Position numbers and translations under genes: made by a program. Below the pieces are notes generated by a model. It had not been told where the DNA came from. It worked only from the letters and a program-made list of their open reading frames with translations, and made no database searches. Shown here one piece after another: positions 30,802 to 43,067 of a DNA stretch of 64,000 nucleotides. How positions within the stretch are numbered: the stretch's first letter is position 1; every line of letters begins with the position of its first letter. Source of the DNA: Hawksworthiomyces lignivorus (lineage: Eukaryota > Ascomycota > Sordariomycetes > Ophiostomatales > Ophiostomataceae); NCBI GenBank assembly GCA_002917075.1, contig NTMA01000059.1, positions 126,097 through 190,096 of the forward strand. Direction: 5' to 3'.

Positions 30802-33177
30802 TCACTCCTCATCAGGAAATGCCCGCCGCTCTGCTTTCTGCTGTTTCTTGGCCCCCTTCATGCTCTTTCTGGGCCGCGCTCGCAGGCGCTTCCTTTTAAT
30901 CGATGCCTTTGGCTGCGCCAGCAGCCATGCATTCAGCGGCCGCCGTGACCCTATAAATTTCCCCTCGGGGCTGAACACGTCGATGACCGGCCAGTTCATG
31001 TCCACCACGTCTTCTTCCTCAAATGCGTCCTCCACGCCTTCGTTCCCTGCTCTGGTCTTTCTCCTGCCGCTGCTCATGCTTCCCCTCTCGGTTGGTCGTT
31101 CTTCCTCCTCTGCCAGCTCGGACAGGTCGAGGGTTTGCAGTATCTCAGATTCGCCAGCAGCCGCCGCTGCCTTGTCCTTCTTCTCTTTTTTGGGCTTTCC
31201 CTCGTTGTTCAGGTCCCTCGTGCGCACCTGGGCGACGATCTCCACCCAGCCGCAGCCCTCGATCAGAAGGTCCAAGGCCACCACCCGGTACGGCAGGCGG
31301 TCTACACTGATGTTGGCCGCGTCCTTGCGCGTGATCGGCCCCGCCCGCGCCTTGGTGACGTCGTACTTGAGCTCGAACGACCCGGCGAGCGCGATCTTGT
31401 CGCCTGTGCCGGTGGCGGCAATGTTCTCCACGCGCAGCTCGCTCGTCTGCTTCTGGATCTCCACGGCTTTTGCGGTCATCGTGCGGTGCTCCTGCAGCGG
31501 GGTGAAGTTGTAGGCCAGAAAGACTAGGTTCGGCGTCCGCGGCGTGATGCGGATCATGCCGCCTAGCAGCAGCGACTGCCACGGGCCCTTGAGCACGACC
31601 TGCTCTGGGTGGACGCGCGCCTTCATCACCAGCGCGTCCTGGTGGGCCTCTTCGACGTGCTCGACCAGCCCCGTCCGCGCCAGCCCGGGCAGGTCGATCA
31701 GCTCGCCCTTGCCACTCCCAAACGGGATGCGGATGGGCGACGCCGTCGTGCCCGGCAGCGCAGACACAACGGGCATCTGCGGATAGTTGGTCTCGCGCGG
31801 CCGGGGCGGCAGCAGCGCCGCCTCGTCGCCCAGGTCGGCGTCGAGCTCCAAGGCGCCGGGCTCCTCGGCGTGCGTGCTGCCCTCTCCGGCGGCAGCCTGG
31901 TGGACCTGGCCGGGGCTGATGCCGTAGCGCCCAGAGGATTCCGACCTGTGCAGGGTCAGCAGCGGCGGCGCCGCCTGCTTCGCCCCCTGCTCGGCGCTGG
32001 CGGCCATGCGGCCCTTGGGAAACACGTGGTGCACCAGGTAGCTCTTGCCGACGTTCGCTTTGCCCACCAGCCAGTTCGCGCCGCCCTGCTTCCAGATCTC
32101 CTCGCGTAGCTCGCTCGTCCACCAGCCACGCCGCGCGCTGACGCAGTGCACGTTGCCGAGCCGCACGTCGCGGCCCGTCCGGCCTAGCGCCTCCCGCAGA
32201 GTCTCGCGGATCCACGGCAGTAGCCGGTCGACCTGGTCCCTGCGCGGCGCAAACAGGTCCGATCGTGTCACCACAAAGCTCAGCTCCGTCAGTCGCCCGC
32301 CGTAGAACCGGCTCTGCCGCGACCGCCGGTTGCGCGACCGCAGCGGCATCGTGTCCAGCAGGTCGTGGATCCGCGGCAGCAGCGACATGGGAAAGTCGGC
32401 CGCGTCGAGCACGTGGTACACGTGGTTGTACTTGTACGGTGACTCCGCAATCGTCTCGCGGATCGCGTCAATGTCCGGGTGCGAAATCGGCGCGCCCGCG
32501 CTGTGGTGCACGAGGCTGTGGCAGCGCACGCACAGGACCGAGTCGCGGGCTTCGTCTGCGATGCGCTTGATTAGCTGGCATGTCCGCCAATCCCTGGCTG
32601 CGGAGGCGGCAAGAGAGCACCTACCGGCACTGTTCTTCTGCTCTTCTCCACCTGGCCTGTCTCGCAGAAGGCCGCCTAGGTGGACATCCTGGCCCCCTGT
32701 TTCCTGCTCGATACGCCGCAGTGCATCTTCGACAACTCGGTCTTCTTCGCGCACGCGATGCTTCCGCTCCGACAGTCCCAAGTACTCCCTCGTCGACTGT
32801 CGGCTCAGATCAAAATAGCCGGGTTGTTCAGGGTGTGTCGTCTGCGAGAAGGCACCACATCCTGGGCACTGAAGTGGAAGCCGCTTTGGAGCCCTGGCCG
32901 CTGCATTGGTCGCTGATTCTGATGATGGCGTCTCTTGGACAGGCGAGACGAGAGCTTTGCTCTCGATCGCGGAAGTAGCTACGCTTGAGATATATCGTCG
33001 GTTCCGCAGGCAGTCATGTCGCCATGTCCTTTTGCTCAGAGGCGCCGGCGAAGGAAATGCAGCAGCCGCCGGACAGAGAAAAGCTGGTGGCAGCCTTGAC
33101 CAGGCGCTGCTAGCTTTTGCGTCAAGGGCAAATGCTGCACGCAGCCATATTCGCGAGGCTCCTCCACGCGGTTGCAT
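30802..33177 (-). CDS. GEP3: Mitochondrial circularly permuted GTPase Gep3 (YqeH family)
   Basis: Single exon. The in-frame ATG at 33207 gives 801 residues; the ATG at 33177 gives 791 and starts a better mitochondrial presequence (MQPRGGASRIWLRAAF). Numbering here uses the longer form. A YqeH-type zinc motif is made by C114/C117 and C226/C229. The GTPase motifs come in permuted order: TRSD (314-317, the NKxD position), SARR, then the P-loop GKANVGKS (382-389) and IDLPGLA. This order defines the YqeH/Gep3 family, which works in mitoribosome small-subunit assembly; in yeast GEP3 interacts genetically with prohibitins. The C-terminus is basic (KRKRLRARPRK). It shares a divergent promoter with mitoribosomal MRP49. 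Confidence 0.92.
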   Translation of the reverse strand: MQPRGGASRIWLRAAFALDAKASSAWSRLPPAFLCPAAAAFPSPAPLSKRTWRHDCLRNRRYISSVATSAIESKALVSPVQETPSSESATNAAARAPKRLPLQCPGCGAFSQTTHPEQPGYFDLSRQSTREYLGLSERKHRVREEDRVVEDALRRIEQETGGQDVHLGGLLRDRPGGEEQKNSAGRCSLAASAARDWRTCQLIKRIADEARDSVLCVRCHSLVHHSAGAPISHPDIDAIRETIAESPYKYNHVYHVLDAADFPMSLLPRIHDLLDTMPLRSRNRRSRQSRFYGGRLTELSFVVTRSDLFAPRRDQVDRLLPWIRETLREALGRTGRDVRLGNVHCVSARRGWWTSELREEIWKQGGANWLVGKANVGKSYLVHHVFPKGRMAASAEQGAKQAAPPLLTLHRSESSGRYGISPGQVHQAAAGEGSTHAEEPGALELDADLGDEAALLPPRPRETNYPQMPVVSALPGTTASPIRIPFGSGKGELIDLPGLARTGLVEHVEEAHQDALVMKARVHPEQVVLKGPWQSLLLGGMIRITPRTPNLVFLAYNFTPLQEHRTMTAKAVEIQKQTSELRVENIAATGTGDKIALAGSFELKYDVTKARAGPITRKDAANISVDRLPYRVVALDLLIEGCGWVEIVAQVRTRDLNNEGKPKKEKKDKAAAAAGESEILQTLDLSELAEEEERPTERGSMSSGRRKTRAGNEGVEDAFEEEDVVDMNWPVIDVFSPEGKFIGSRRPLNAWLLAQPKASIKRKRLRARPRKSMKGAKKQQKAERRAFPDEE

Positions 33178-33558
33178 GCCTATACCCAAATCCAGACCAG
33201 TATGCAAGAAGTTCTAGTCTTGGAAGAACAAGAATATAGAATAGGCAGGAAAAGGAACGAAGAAAAAAAAAGAAAAAAAAGTTGACTCAAAAGATATTCT
33301 TCAACTCGCGGTAGCACGTGACATTTTACACCAATAAATTGGCAGATGGGACGTTTTCGCGCGGCTCAGAGCTTAACAGCCAGTCCCACTAAAAAATTCA
33401 ACTGCAATCAAGCAAAATCCCGGCACAGTCGCATCACCTTTCCACTGCTTCGTTTTAAGCGATAATACCTTTTCAGCGTGCCCAACACTTCCCACAAAGC
33501 ACCTAATTGTCTTGCCCTTCAACCTAGACTGTAATTTTCCAAAGAATACGCCGCAAAG
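33178..33558. promoter_or_regulatory. Divergent promoter GEP3 / MRP49
   Basis: About 380 bp between two divergent genes that both serve mitochondrial translation. Contains CACGTGAC (33315-33322) and a CCAAT box (about 33332-33336) close together near the centre. Confidence 0.55.
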
Positions 33559-34339
33559 ATGGTGGGCGTGGGACGGCGCATGAACAGACTGAAAGCCGTG
33601 AGTTGCTTCACACCAATCCAGGCCGCCTGGACCTCTGGCTACATGGTCTGCGCCTGTGCTAACAAGAACCGATCTCTTTCTGCAGCAACTTCTCAGCATT
33701 CGAAATGGCCCAGGTGCTGCCATCCTGCCTTCCAATGTCACAAGGATACATCTGGAATTCGCAAAGAGGGGGAATGACGGGCAATACGGTCCCAGGTAAG
33801 GAAGATGGCCAGCTTTGTGAGAACTAGCAAATCAAGGTATCCGCGGCGGCTGACCTTCCTTTTGCTGCAGAAAATTTTGGCAGACCTACCTGCCGCGCTT
33901 AAAATACTGGAACCCGGCCATTCCTATGATCGTCAACCGCACCCCGGAGGCCGCCAGCCCGGCCATCATCACCATATACTTCCAGCAGCAGCAAGCTGCC
34001 GGCGCTGCCTCGCCCGTCACACCAGAGACACAGCCGTCTTCGTCGTTTGTCGGCAAGTCTGCCGCTCCCGAACCGACACCAGCCGAACGGGCCGTCAAGA
34101 TCGACATGAAGGGCCTTCGCTCAGACGCCATCCTCAAGGACTTTCTCGCCAAGACGGGCGCTGTAGCCGTGTTGCCAACGCCACAAGACGAGGCCGAAAT
34201 GCGTGAGGTAGAGGAGCGGACCGAACGCTCCAAGGCGGACAGAGAGATAATGGCCAAATACCTCTTTGAACAGAGACGAGAAGCCGCCATCTTGGCGCAG
34301 GCCAAGAGCGAGGTGGAAGCTATGAAACAGGCAGTATGA
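33559..34339 (+). CDS. MRP49: Mitochondrial large ribosomal subunit protein mL61 (Mrp49-like)
   Basis: Exons 33559-33597, 33686-33795 and 33871-34339, giving 205 residues. Splicing yields MVGVGRRMNRLKA, then a segment with GPGAAILPSNVTRIHLEFA, then KFWQTYLPRLKYWNPAIP and IVNRTPEAASPAIITIYF. This is the L51/S25/CI-B8 thioredoxin-like domain of fungal Mrp49. The C-terminal half is a Pro/Ser linker, the conserved VKIDMKGLRSDAIL...FLAKTGA segment, then a charged coiled coil (EMREVEERTERSKADREI). It has no classical presequence, but its short basic N-terminus is typical of mitoribosomal proteins. Confidence 0.9.
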
Positions 34340-34623
34340 AGTCTAAATCTGTACGGCACTTAATGATGTGCATTTGTAATATTATTGGGAAATAAAAAAA
34401 TGATTTATCTAATACTGCTGGTTGATCGTGTAGCGTATGACATTCTTGCGTTATTCAATACTTTCGTACGACTAATTTCTTGTCTAGTTGTGATGCCTTC
34501 TCGGTTATGACCATGGGGTTTATTCCAGGTTCGTTATTCTAGATTCTCTCGGAAAAGAACAGTCCTTTGCTTGTTCTTTCTTTGCCGGCAGTCATCTTCT
34601 TAAGAGAAAAAGCTGAATCCGTC

Positions 34624-37600
34624 TCACTTCAGCCCAAATCCCTCGCTTTCGTTAACTGCCCCCCACAGCCGTCTCTCTAGCTTCTCTTTAGAATCATAGC
34701 GATAGAGAGTCAGAGTATTAAAACAGGTTCGTGCCGTAGGAAACCGTCCAGTATCATTACCAAGACACAGAATGCGCATTGACAAGGATGCCGGCCCAGT
34801 AGCTGGTATGCGATCACTTCCGGTGATGAAGATCAACAGCTTCCGCTGATCTCTCGGGGACGCCTCCTCAAACGATTGCCAAAACCATTGAATCGTCGGT
34901 TCGCTCTCAAGAGGGTCGCGGGACGACCAGTTTTCATAACTTGCAGCCAGTTTCAATGATGCAATATCAAGCACCTCGTCGGAGCCGCGAACGAGGAGCT
35001 CAATCTCTTCCGGCCGGAAAAGGCCAAGGGCATTGCAGCCACATACTGTGAAAAACCCGCGCTTGAAGGGCTCAAACTGCCGCGACACGGCTTTTTCAAG
35101 CATGTACCGCACATAGAGGTTGACGTATTCTTGTCGGTTGGAGCTGTTGACCATTCGCGTTTCGCCACTAGGGCATAGCGCTATAGTGTCTACAAGACCG
35201 TACCTCTCCACAGAAACAGTGAAGTTAAGACAGAATACAGATTCAACGTCACCGTCGTAGTCAAGAAGTTGCTGGAGGCCTCTCGCCAAACTTGGCCGGT
35301 ATTCGGCAAGGTCAGCCAAGGTATATGTCATAGTGAGTCGGGGCAGTCCCGTGATGAGTCCTGTCGCCGGAGCCGGTGCTGCTAATAACAATTTGCGAAA
35401 CGCAAATGGCGGTAGTGCAATATCCAAGATAGTTGAGTTATATATTGCAAGACCGAGAACAACACCGACAAGAAAATACTGGTCGGAAGTCTCAAAGGAC
35501 GCCGGGTTGAAATAGCAATATTGTGATTCGTCATCGTACGTAAACATTCCTAGATTGTCAACATTTTGTCACAAGAACCAAAAGGAACGAGGAGTACTAG
35601 AGAAGAGAGAGAAGAACATACCATGGTCAGGGTTAAACACCTCTCTCACAAGCAAGAGAAACCATTCTTTTCGAAGACCACCGGCGTCAATGCCTTCTTC
35701 TCCATTAAAGATGATGCGTAGCCCCTTTTTGATGTCATCTGTACCGCTTCCAATGGCTTCGCTCACACCCTTTAGGCTGTCCTCAACAAGACAATCTCTT
35801 CGGACGTTGAGAATCAAGTGCTGGTCGAAATTCCGACGAGTCATAATACTGTCAAAAAAGGCGTCACGGGCTTTATCCTTCATCTGGCGACGAGCTTCAT
35901 GCTCGAGGATTTGAATTTTGGCCCAGATGCTCAAGAGAAACGGATATTGGCAGAAGGCAAACTTCGTCTTCTGCTGCTCCCAGGCTTCAAAATCTCCCAC
36001 AAGATCACAGTTGTCCAGCAGTGTGATGTAGAAATCGGACGTTGGCAACATTTGCCCTCTTAGTCGAACACGGGAGCCTGTCCCACTGTCATTCATCTGG
36101 ACGGCGGAATGCTCAGAAGAATTTCGATGAGCATTGGCCATGTTGTTTGCCGCAAAAAGGAGACCTAACACGCGGGTTGCGGCCTTGATCTGCCAATCAT
36201 CACCATGCGTCATTTTTTTCTGGGTCGGCTGCTTAGGCTTCTTGGTCGAACCAGATGCCTGGCTAAGAGCCGCATGGAATGACGCAGCTGAAGCGCCATC
36301 AGGAATTTTCGGTATCAGTGGATCCTCGATTTCATTTTTCTTCTTCTCGTCTTTTTTCTCGTTGTAGCGCACAAGGCGGTAGGCGAGGAATCCGCTGACC
36401 AGGTCCTTCGTCTCGACGAAGCTGGCTTGTGAGAATCGTGAAAAACACATAATCATCTGCTTGTGCCAATCGCCAGGTGAGTTAGACATCAAGCCTAGAA
36501 TGCGCTTGATGATGACCGAATGCTGGCCAGACGCTGGTCCGGTCCCGCGGCTTGCCTCTGTCTTTGACTGAGATCGACTATATGGAGCGTGTCCATGGCG
36601 CTGAAAATTCCCAGAGTACGGCTTGCAGGACGCGTGTAAAAGCGGGTTCGCCAGCGCAATGATAAGAAAGCGAAAGTCACCAGCCTCACTTATCCGACGT
36701 CCAGGCCGTTTGAGCACGGTTTCAATTGCTTTTAGCAGAACTCGCTGTGCATGCTCTTGTCCCGTTAAGATCTGAATCTCAATCTGCTCTAGCATAAAGC
36801 TTGGGAGAGGGTGGCATGCGCCTTTCGCAACGAGCTCATTGTATACGTCAATCCATATCTGACCAGCATTAAGAATAAGGCTGTACCATTCGTCCACAGC
36901 AGACCAATCCACGTGGATAGGTCTGCTAGAGCTAGAAGTATTCGGGTTTCCACCTTCGCTGATCTGTCGGTGATGAGAGCTTCGAGCAGGCCGCATGAGC
37001 CCTTGGAAGTTGGCCCACCATGAGCTGCTCTCCGGCGACTCGGCTGCGTGAGGCCTCTGAAGGTCAATTTCGGGACTAAGAGAATTGCCAGCGCGGGAGG
37101 CAAGCTCGTTTCGGCTGTTAGGGACACGACGGCTGGAAGCTAGATCTGGAGGATGTCGGGGTGTGGCACTGTATTGCGGAGGCAAGAACGAGCTCTCGAG
37201 ACAGTCCATGGAAAAAATATGGCTAACTATGTAATCCTCGAGCGGTCGGAAAATTCTTTTGGCTTCCTTTTCGGCTTGGCTCTTTGCCGTCAAATCTGCG
37301 TCAGGTTTAGACGAGGGAATGTCACTTTGTGACACAGCAATCGACTTCATAGAAGGCACAGCAGCTTCTACAGGAAGCTTGCGAGAGTGGGAGTGAGAAT
37401 AGGGCGGGTCGTTGGGCAGAGTGCATGAGCCGGAAGGTCGCACGTTCGACCCCATCCTACTGTGTTGTACCAACCGTGATTTTGTTGACCGACAATAACT
37501 GTCATCTGTCTGCCGTGAAACCTGAGGATGTGGATTTGGATGCCCTGTTCTGCTGTCCTCTGGATCACTGCTACCTATAGGAAGAGCAAGCGCTTCCGCT

Positions 37601-38554
37601 GCTGGAACTCTGAGTGTCTTTGGTGGCTGCGTCTTCTGTGAAATGCTTGACCTGTCCTTGCTGCTAGCATCGACATCCAGCAAGATGGCCTCGAGGTAGG
37701 ATTGAAGACACTGCTTAATCAGATCCCTGGTCTGTTGCACAGAAATCGCACGGGGGGCTAATTCATAAGACAAAAAAAGCAGCCATTAGTGGATGCAAAA
37801 AACATATTGAGGACGATAGAAAATCGGCGAAGGAAATTTAGATGGCAAAGTATAAGAAAAAACAAAGCATCTTACAAGCCGACGAGGACGTGCTTAACTG
37901 CAGATCCGAAACTCCAGTGGAAGTTTTCCCACTCGGGATGAGATCGTTGACCGTTAGACAGATACTGCATCTGAAAGCCTCTACGCCTCGGGCCCATCTC
38001 ATGAGGGACCCGCACGTTATGCAGGGGCCGGTCAAAAAGCTAGGTCTGCGGCCGGAGCTCTCGTGTGTGGTTGTCAGATGGAGCACTGTTGTCTGCTGTC
38101 TATCTCTAGGTCGAGGAGCAGCTGATTCACCATCTCCACTTGACTCGGCATCATCGAATCCGGGGCTGAGATGATCTGGAGCTTTATTCTTTTTCTTTGG
38201 TGAAAAGAGAGAGGGAAACGGGTTGCTCATAGAGCGTGCATGACCCGATTCGTGCGAAGGGCCGCGGGAAGAGCGGAAATCGGAGTCAGACGAATCAGAT
38301 TCAACGTGCAGCTGAGACAGGTCTAGGTTGACAAAATCAGAGGAGTCGAGGTTGTCGGAGACAACCGATGCATTACGGGCTCTGCGGTGAGCTGCTCCAC
38401 GCGGATGCCGGATAGCCTGTGGTGCTGATTGGAGATCTCGAGCGGCAATAGCTTGAGATGGCGCTGCTGCACGAGGGTGCCGATGGCGGGATTCCACTTC
38501 ATCTTGCCCAGAGCTGGAGGGGACTTCTGTCGACCGACCTGATGGCCGCGCCAT
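34624..38554 (-). CDS. HUL4: HECT-type E3 ubiquitin ligase, HUL4-like
   Basis: Exons 37876-38554, 35622-37757 and 34624-35549, giving 1,246 residues. The N-terminal region is disordered, with a CxxC...CxxC pair (GPCITCGSLMRW and FRCSICLTVNDL) typical of fungal Hul4 homologues. The middle holds a helical region and disordered Ser-rich linkers. The HECT domain covers about the last 360 residues: FNGEEGIDAGGLRKEWF, NPDHG-MFTYDDES across the last intron, and FVGVVLGLAIYNSTILDI-type sequence (read as YFLVGVVLGLA). The catalytic cysteine is C1214 in FPTARTCFNTL, 32 residues before the end, as expected. The enzyme should be active. The true N-terminus is uncertain: the frame stays open upstream of 38554, and a short first exon at 38713-38732 (MAPLGF) spliced to 38576 would also keep frame. 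Confidence 0.92.
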
Positions 38555-40456
38555 TCTGTCGAGGCGGGAGTACGGGCTAGGAGGTGCATAAAGAGTAGGT
38601 CGTGGAAGAGAGCATCGTTGGGCTACAGAGAGAAAGTAGTAGTGTGTAGGAAAGGAAAAGGCTAGTTTTGTTCCTCACACGTCTGACCTCCCCGCCTATA
38701 GCAGCTTCTCACAAAAAACCAAGAGGTGCCATAGAAGAGGCAGGTTTAAGTGGAGAACGAAAAGAGGAGCGATTATCGAAATGCTCCTTCGTATTGTATA
38801 TAAGCCAACGGAGCAGGATCGCCAGGGGTCTGAGGAAATGAATATACTGGGAGAGCTTTAAGGATGATGCGTCATGGTTGGCCGCCACGCCGCAAACTGT
38901 ACCAATAGTGCGGGATAGTGCATGCAGGGCCAACAGCCACTTTACGCGTGCCGAAGATGCCTTAGTGGTCGAGTTCCCGCGCAGCTTGGCGAACGGGTGA
39001 TACAGTACACCGGCCATTACTCAGCATAAGGCGCTGGGGAAGTCTGTGTTGCAGTAGGTACTCCGTATCTGCGCACAGCGATGTGTTTGTGCTCGTACTT
39101 CTCTTTGCTTAGTGCACTTTCATATGTCCAATAATATAACAAAAGTCTTCCTGGAACACGCCAATTACACGACCTACCAAACAGGCACGTGAGCAGGTTG
39201 ATATCGGCGCAAGAGCCTCACAAACTCCCCAAAAACAGTCAATGATAGCTATTTAGAGAGTCTGCCTCTGTTCCTGTTGTTAAAGTGCCCTCAATGCTAG
39301 ATAACAAGACTGCCAAGTCATTTGCAAGGCCAACAGGCCAGTCGCATCATCGCTGGCGGTTGAGCAGCCATGTTCTGCACGCTTCGGCACAGGGCATTTT
39401 TGAACTATTGCCTTTCTTTTGAAGATGAGGGCCCATAATAGTAAATTAGAGCTATCTCGCGGGAATTTAGGAGTTATTGTAACAAGATAGCGTTGGCGTG
39501 AAAAAGGCTGCTGTCAAGCAACATATGATATTGACAGCCAGACTTGGGACAACCTTTGCCTCGAGTATCTACCCGACCACTTGCAAAGGATCCCACACTG
39601 CGTACCATCATGGTTTGGAACGGCAAGCTTTCACATTTGGGTGTGTTTATGTTTACAGAAAATTTTGCATGAAAAACATACTGAGACATGACGGGCATAA
39701 CACTAGGGCGGACACGTCTGTGTAATACCTTTCGTTTTGCAACAATGCCTTTAGTGCCACCGGTCATCGGTTTGAGAAAAGAAGGCTCTGTAAGTCCTTG
39801 GATCTCGTTGGCAACTTATGTGCATTGTAATGCTGTTTGTGTTCCCGTACTTTGTTCTACGGGACAAGGAGCAGCGATAGTCGTCTGGCAACTCCAGGCA
39901 ATAGAACCGAAAATAACGTATAAGGCTGAGGGACAATTGAAATAAAACAAACCGATGCAGAACAAGGGGCCCAGGCCAGAAGGCACAGCGATGGCGTAGT
40001 ATCGTGTAGGGAAAACAAGACCGCGGACATGAGGAAATAGAAGATCGTAATTAAGCAAAAAGAAAGACAATAAAAGAAGGAGGGCCTAGAAGGCAAGGCA
40101 AACAAGGAAGGCACCACCCTGATGAGGATCACGTCGAACGACAAAGAATCCAAACGAGGAAGGCACGCCAGCTTCGAAATCACTCGGCACAGCTTCAATA
40201 TTGAATCTTAGCTGGCACTTTCTTCTTCGCCTCTCCAGGTGCACGAGACATCGCACAGGACGTGCGAGTCTTTGTCACAAGAGAGAAGCTGCTTTTGCTT
40301 CCTCACACCTCGCACTTTACTTTCCTAGAGCTCAGCCACTGATTTTTGAAAGCCTGCATACTTCGCTTCACTGACAACCACGACTGTGAGGTCCTTCCCA
40401 GGATAATAAAATAGCAGTGCCTATCTGTTTCTTCTCCCTTTTCACTGTCCTGCAAT
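38555..40456. other. Gene-free divergent region HUL4 / DUF726
   Basis: 1.9 kb between two divergent genes. No further protein family or RNA recognised. A TACTCCGTA element spans 39059-39067 and a CACGTGAG site lies at about 39184-39191. A 102-codon minus-strand frame (38709-39017) has no recognisable features. Confidence 0.5.
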
Positions 40457-43067
40457 ATGGCTTCGTCTCCAGGAGCCCTAACGACTTCGCTTGCCTCCAC
40501 AGCACCCAGGACGGGTCGTGAGCAACAAACAGAAGAGAGGGCAAATATTAAGCTGTCCCCGTCATCGCCGTTACCGCTGCCACCACCTCTCCTTCCGGTC
40601 TCATCGACACCAATCACCGGAGACAAAATGATGTCCCGAAGCTTGCAGCGTTTCGGTAGCCGTGCAGCCAGTAACACTCGGCGTGAAGCCGACTTGAGTG
40701 CCCTACTAACAGGAGGCCAAAAGAATGAACTGATACGCCTGGCCACCTCCATCACAGACGCCATGCAAGATCAGATTTCCCAAATCTTTGATCAGTCCGC
40801 CTCGCAGCCCATCAACTGTATCCCTATAAATATTGTCAACAACCATAGCCTTAACGAGCCTACTCTCGGCTTAAGCACGGTTAGTAACGTCCTAGCGACA
40901 ACGGCTCGGCAGCAGTCTGGAAGCAAAAAGAAACCCCAGGAAAATCACACGCACGGCGAGGCACACGACAAAACACACGCAGAGCTAGACCTAGGAGGTT
41001 CTCAAGGAGAGCTGAAAAAAGAAGCCCTTGCTGCTTTCCAAAAGTGGCAAGCAGCCGTTACCAAACGGCTATCAGAGATTATTGTGTCCGCAGAGCAATC
41101 TCCACAGTCGCATCAGCAACAGACTAAACCCCCAAGTGGCAGATCAGTTAGGAAAACTACTGGACGAGGCGTCATCAAGTTGTCACTGAACTCTGGGAAA
41201 ATGAATCTACAAGGTGATTTAAGCTGTGAGACCTTGGTTTCAGTTTTGGTCTCCAAGAGAGCCCCGTGGCTAGCCTAGCTAGCTGGAATAAGTTGTGAAA
41301 AGCTAACCATGTACTCGTAGAGGGCACATCCGCTACCGGCACGGCTCATTCCAGTCTTGGTACCGTGGCAGCTGTCACAACGTTGCCCGCACCCACCCTC
41401 TCGCAATTCTCAACAGAGAGACGGCAGCTTCTTATGCACGCCATGTTGCTGCTACTCCTCTCTCTAGCAAACTATCCAGCGTATTCACGCGTCTTTCTTG
41501 TCCGCATGGCAACCCACTTCCGTGTCCCTCTTCGCTTCATCGCGGATGATGAGGCACGTGTTGCCAAAAGCCTTTCTCATGCTGCGGCCAGCGTATGGTC
41601 AGAGGACAACCTTCTGAAAAAGAATGAAGACGGCAAAAAGGACAGACGAGTCAGAGCTGGCAGCAGCGCAGTCCCCAACCCTACCGGTGCAACCATGGTT
41701 TTGGCAGCTCCACTGAGAGCTGCCAAAGTGGGCTCTCTTGTTGGAGGCCCAGGGCTCAGCCCAGTGGCAGCTGCTACCGTACTTGGAACAATGGGAACTT
41801 TAGCAGATGGCGGGCTGGCAACCTGTATTTTCTTTGGCATGTGTGGGCCGCGCGGATCAGCTATAAAAGCACTTGACGCCTTTACAAAAGACATACAAGA
41901 TGTAAGCTTGCTGGCATTACATGGAGAGGCAACAGTAGAGAGCAAGCAGGGAAGATCAGTAGGCCCTGCAGAGAGAAGACTTCGTCTCTCCATTGGCATC
42001 AGCGGCTGGTTAATGAAGCAGGACGATGTTTTCAATCCTTGGAAAGTTCTTGGAGATCAAACCGAGGCCTACGCTCTTAGCTGGGAACAAGAGACCATGG
42101 TCAAAATTGGCACTTCATTGGAAGTCGTTGCTAGAAGCATGGCCTGGCAACAAACAAAGACGGAGTTTGCCAATCGAAACGGTGCGTATTCTGTCGTTAG
42201 GTTTTGAAGACCTTGCCATTCGCAGCGTTCTCCACATTCCCCAAAAAGTACAGTGCGTTTGTTTCAATACTAATTCACTCGCGGGCAGTTCTCGAAAGCT
42301 TGAGAGTGTTTAAATGGCCAGGAGGCTTGCTTAAAATTAGCAAGATTGTCGACAACCCTTGGAGCGTGGGAATGGTTCGATCAGACAAAGTTGGCATTGC
42401 TCTTGCCGACGCTATCATACACAAAATTCCGGGAGAACGGGGCGTCTCGCTGCTTGGATATAGCTTAGGTGCGCGCGTCATATACACATGTCTAATGAGC
42501 CTTTCAGAGCGGCGCGCCTTTGGGTTAGTGGAGAACGTGATCATGATGGGAGCTCCAGCGCCCTCATCTCACTGCGTCTGGACAGCTCTGAGAAGTGCGG
42601 TCTCTGGTCGTGTAATCAACGTCTTTTCAGAACACGACTGTATGCTCAGTTTTCTCCACCGTACAAGCTGTGTCCAATTCGGTATTGCGGGCTTGCAACG
42701 CATACAAGGCGTTTATGGCGTTGAGAACGTTGATGCTACCAAGCCGGTTACTAGCCATTTGAGGTATGCCAACCTCGTGGGACGGATTCTCAAGAATGTA
42801 GGCTGGGAAGATCTGGATATGACAGAAGTTATCAAGTCCGAGGAGACCCTGGTATCAACAGAGGATAGTCCAACCCAGAAGCAGAGGCAGACTCAGGAGC
42901 AGGTGCGGGAGCAGGAGCGGGAGCAGGAAGGAGATCTGGAGACTGAAAACCGGACTAGACAGCCGCAAGGCCGACAACGAAGGCGCAGAGGTAGAGGAAG
43001 CGGGAAGAAGAGAGCTAATCAGAATAACCTAGAGGCGCAGTTTCAAGCCTTGAGCATCATCCATTGA
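40457..43067 (+). CDS. DUF726 alpha/beta-hydrolase-like membrane protein (MIL1/TMCO4 family)
   Basis: Exons 40457-41213, 41321-42181 and 42289-43067, giving 798 residues. The second intron has an earlier in-frame acceptor at 42225. I chose 42288 because it has a CTAAT branch site just before it and gives a family-like length up to FKWPGGLLKISKIVDNPWSV. The DUF726 core has the nucleophile elbow GYSLG (S598), ARVIYTCLMSLSERRAFGLVENVIMMGAP, and RVINVFSEHDCMLSFLHRTS, which holds the probable acidic residue. A hydrophobic Gly/Ala stretch in exon 2 (LVGGPGLSPVAAATVLG) may be membrane-embedded. The yeast relative Mil1 binds clathrin adaptors; substrate is unknown. The tail is a Gln/Glu/Arg repeat (QEQVREQEREQEG) followed by a basic run. 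Confidence 0.88.

Noticed and set aside
32575..32640. Possible 50-nt intron in GEP3 (GTAGGT..GCCAG on the minus strand)
   Set aside because: Removing it shifts the frame before the second CxxC, and the unspliced frame is open throughout.
37400..37460. ACGTTCGACCCC resembling a tRNA T-loop
   Set aside because: It lies inside the HUL4-like coding exon, has no paired A box, and does not fold as a cloverleaf by eye.
38709..39017. 102-codon minus-strand frame between HUL4 and the DUF726 gene
   Set aside because: No known domain, no targeting signal that stands out, no splice-linked extension. It overlaps the possible HUL4 leader.
42182..42225. 44-nt version of the second intron of the DUF726 gene
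   Set aside because: It keeps frame but leaves a 21-residue insertion unlike the family. The acceptor at 42288 has a branch site and gives the expected length.
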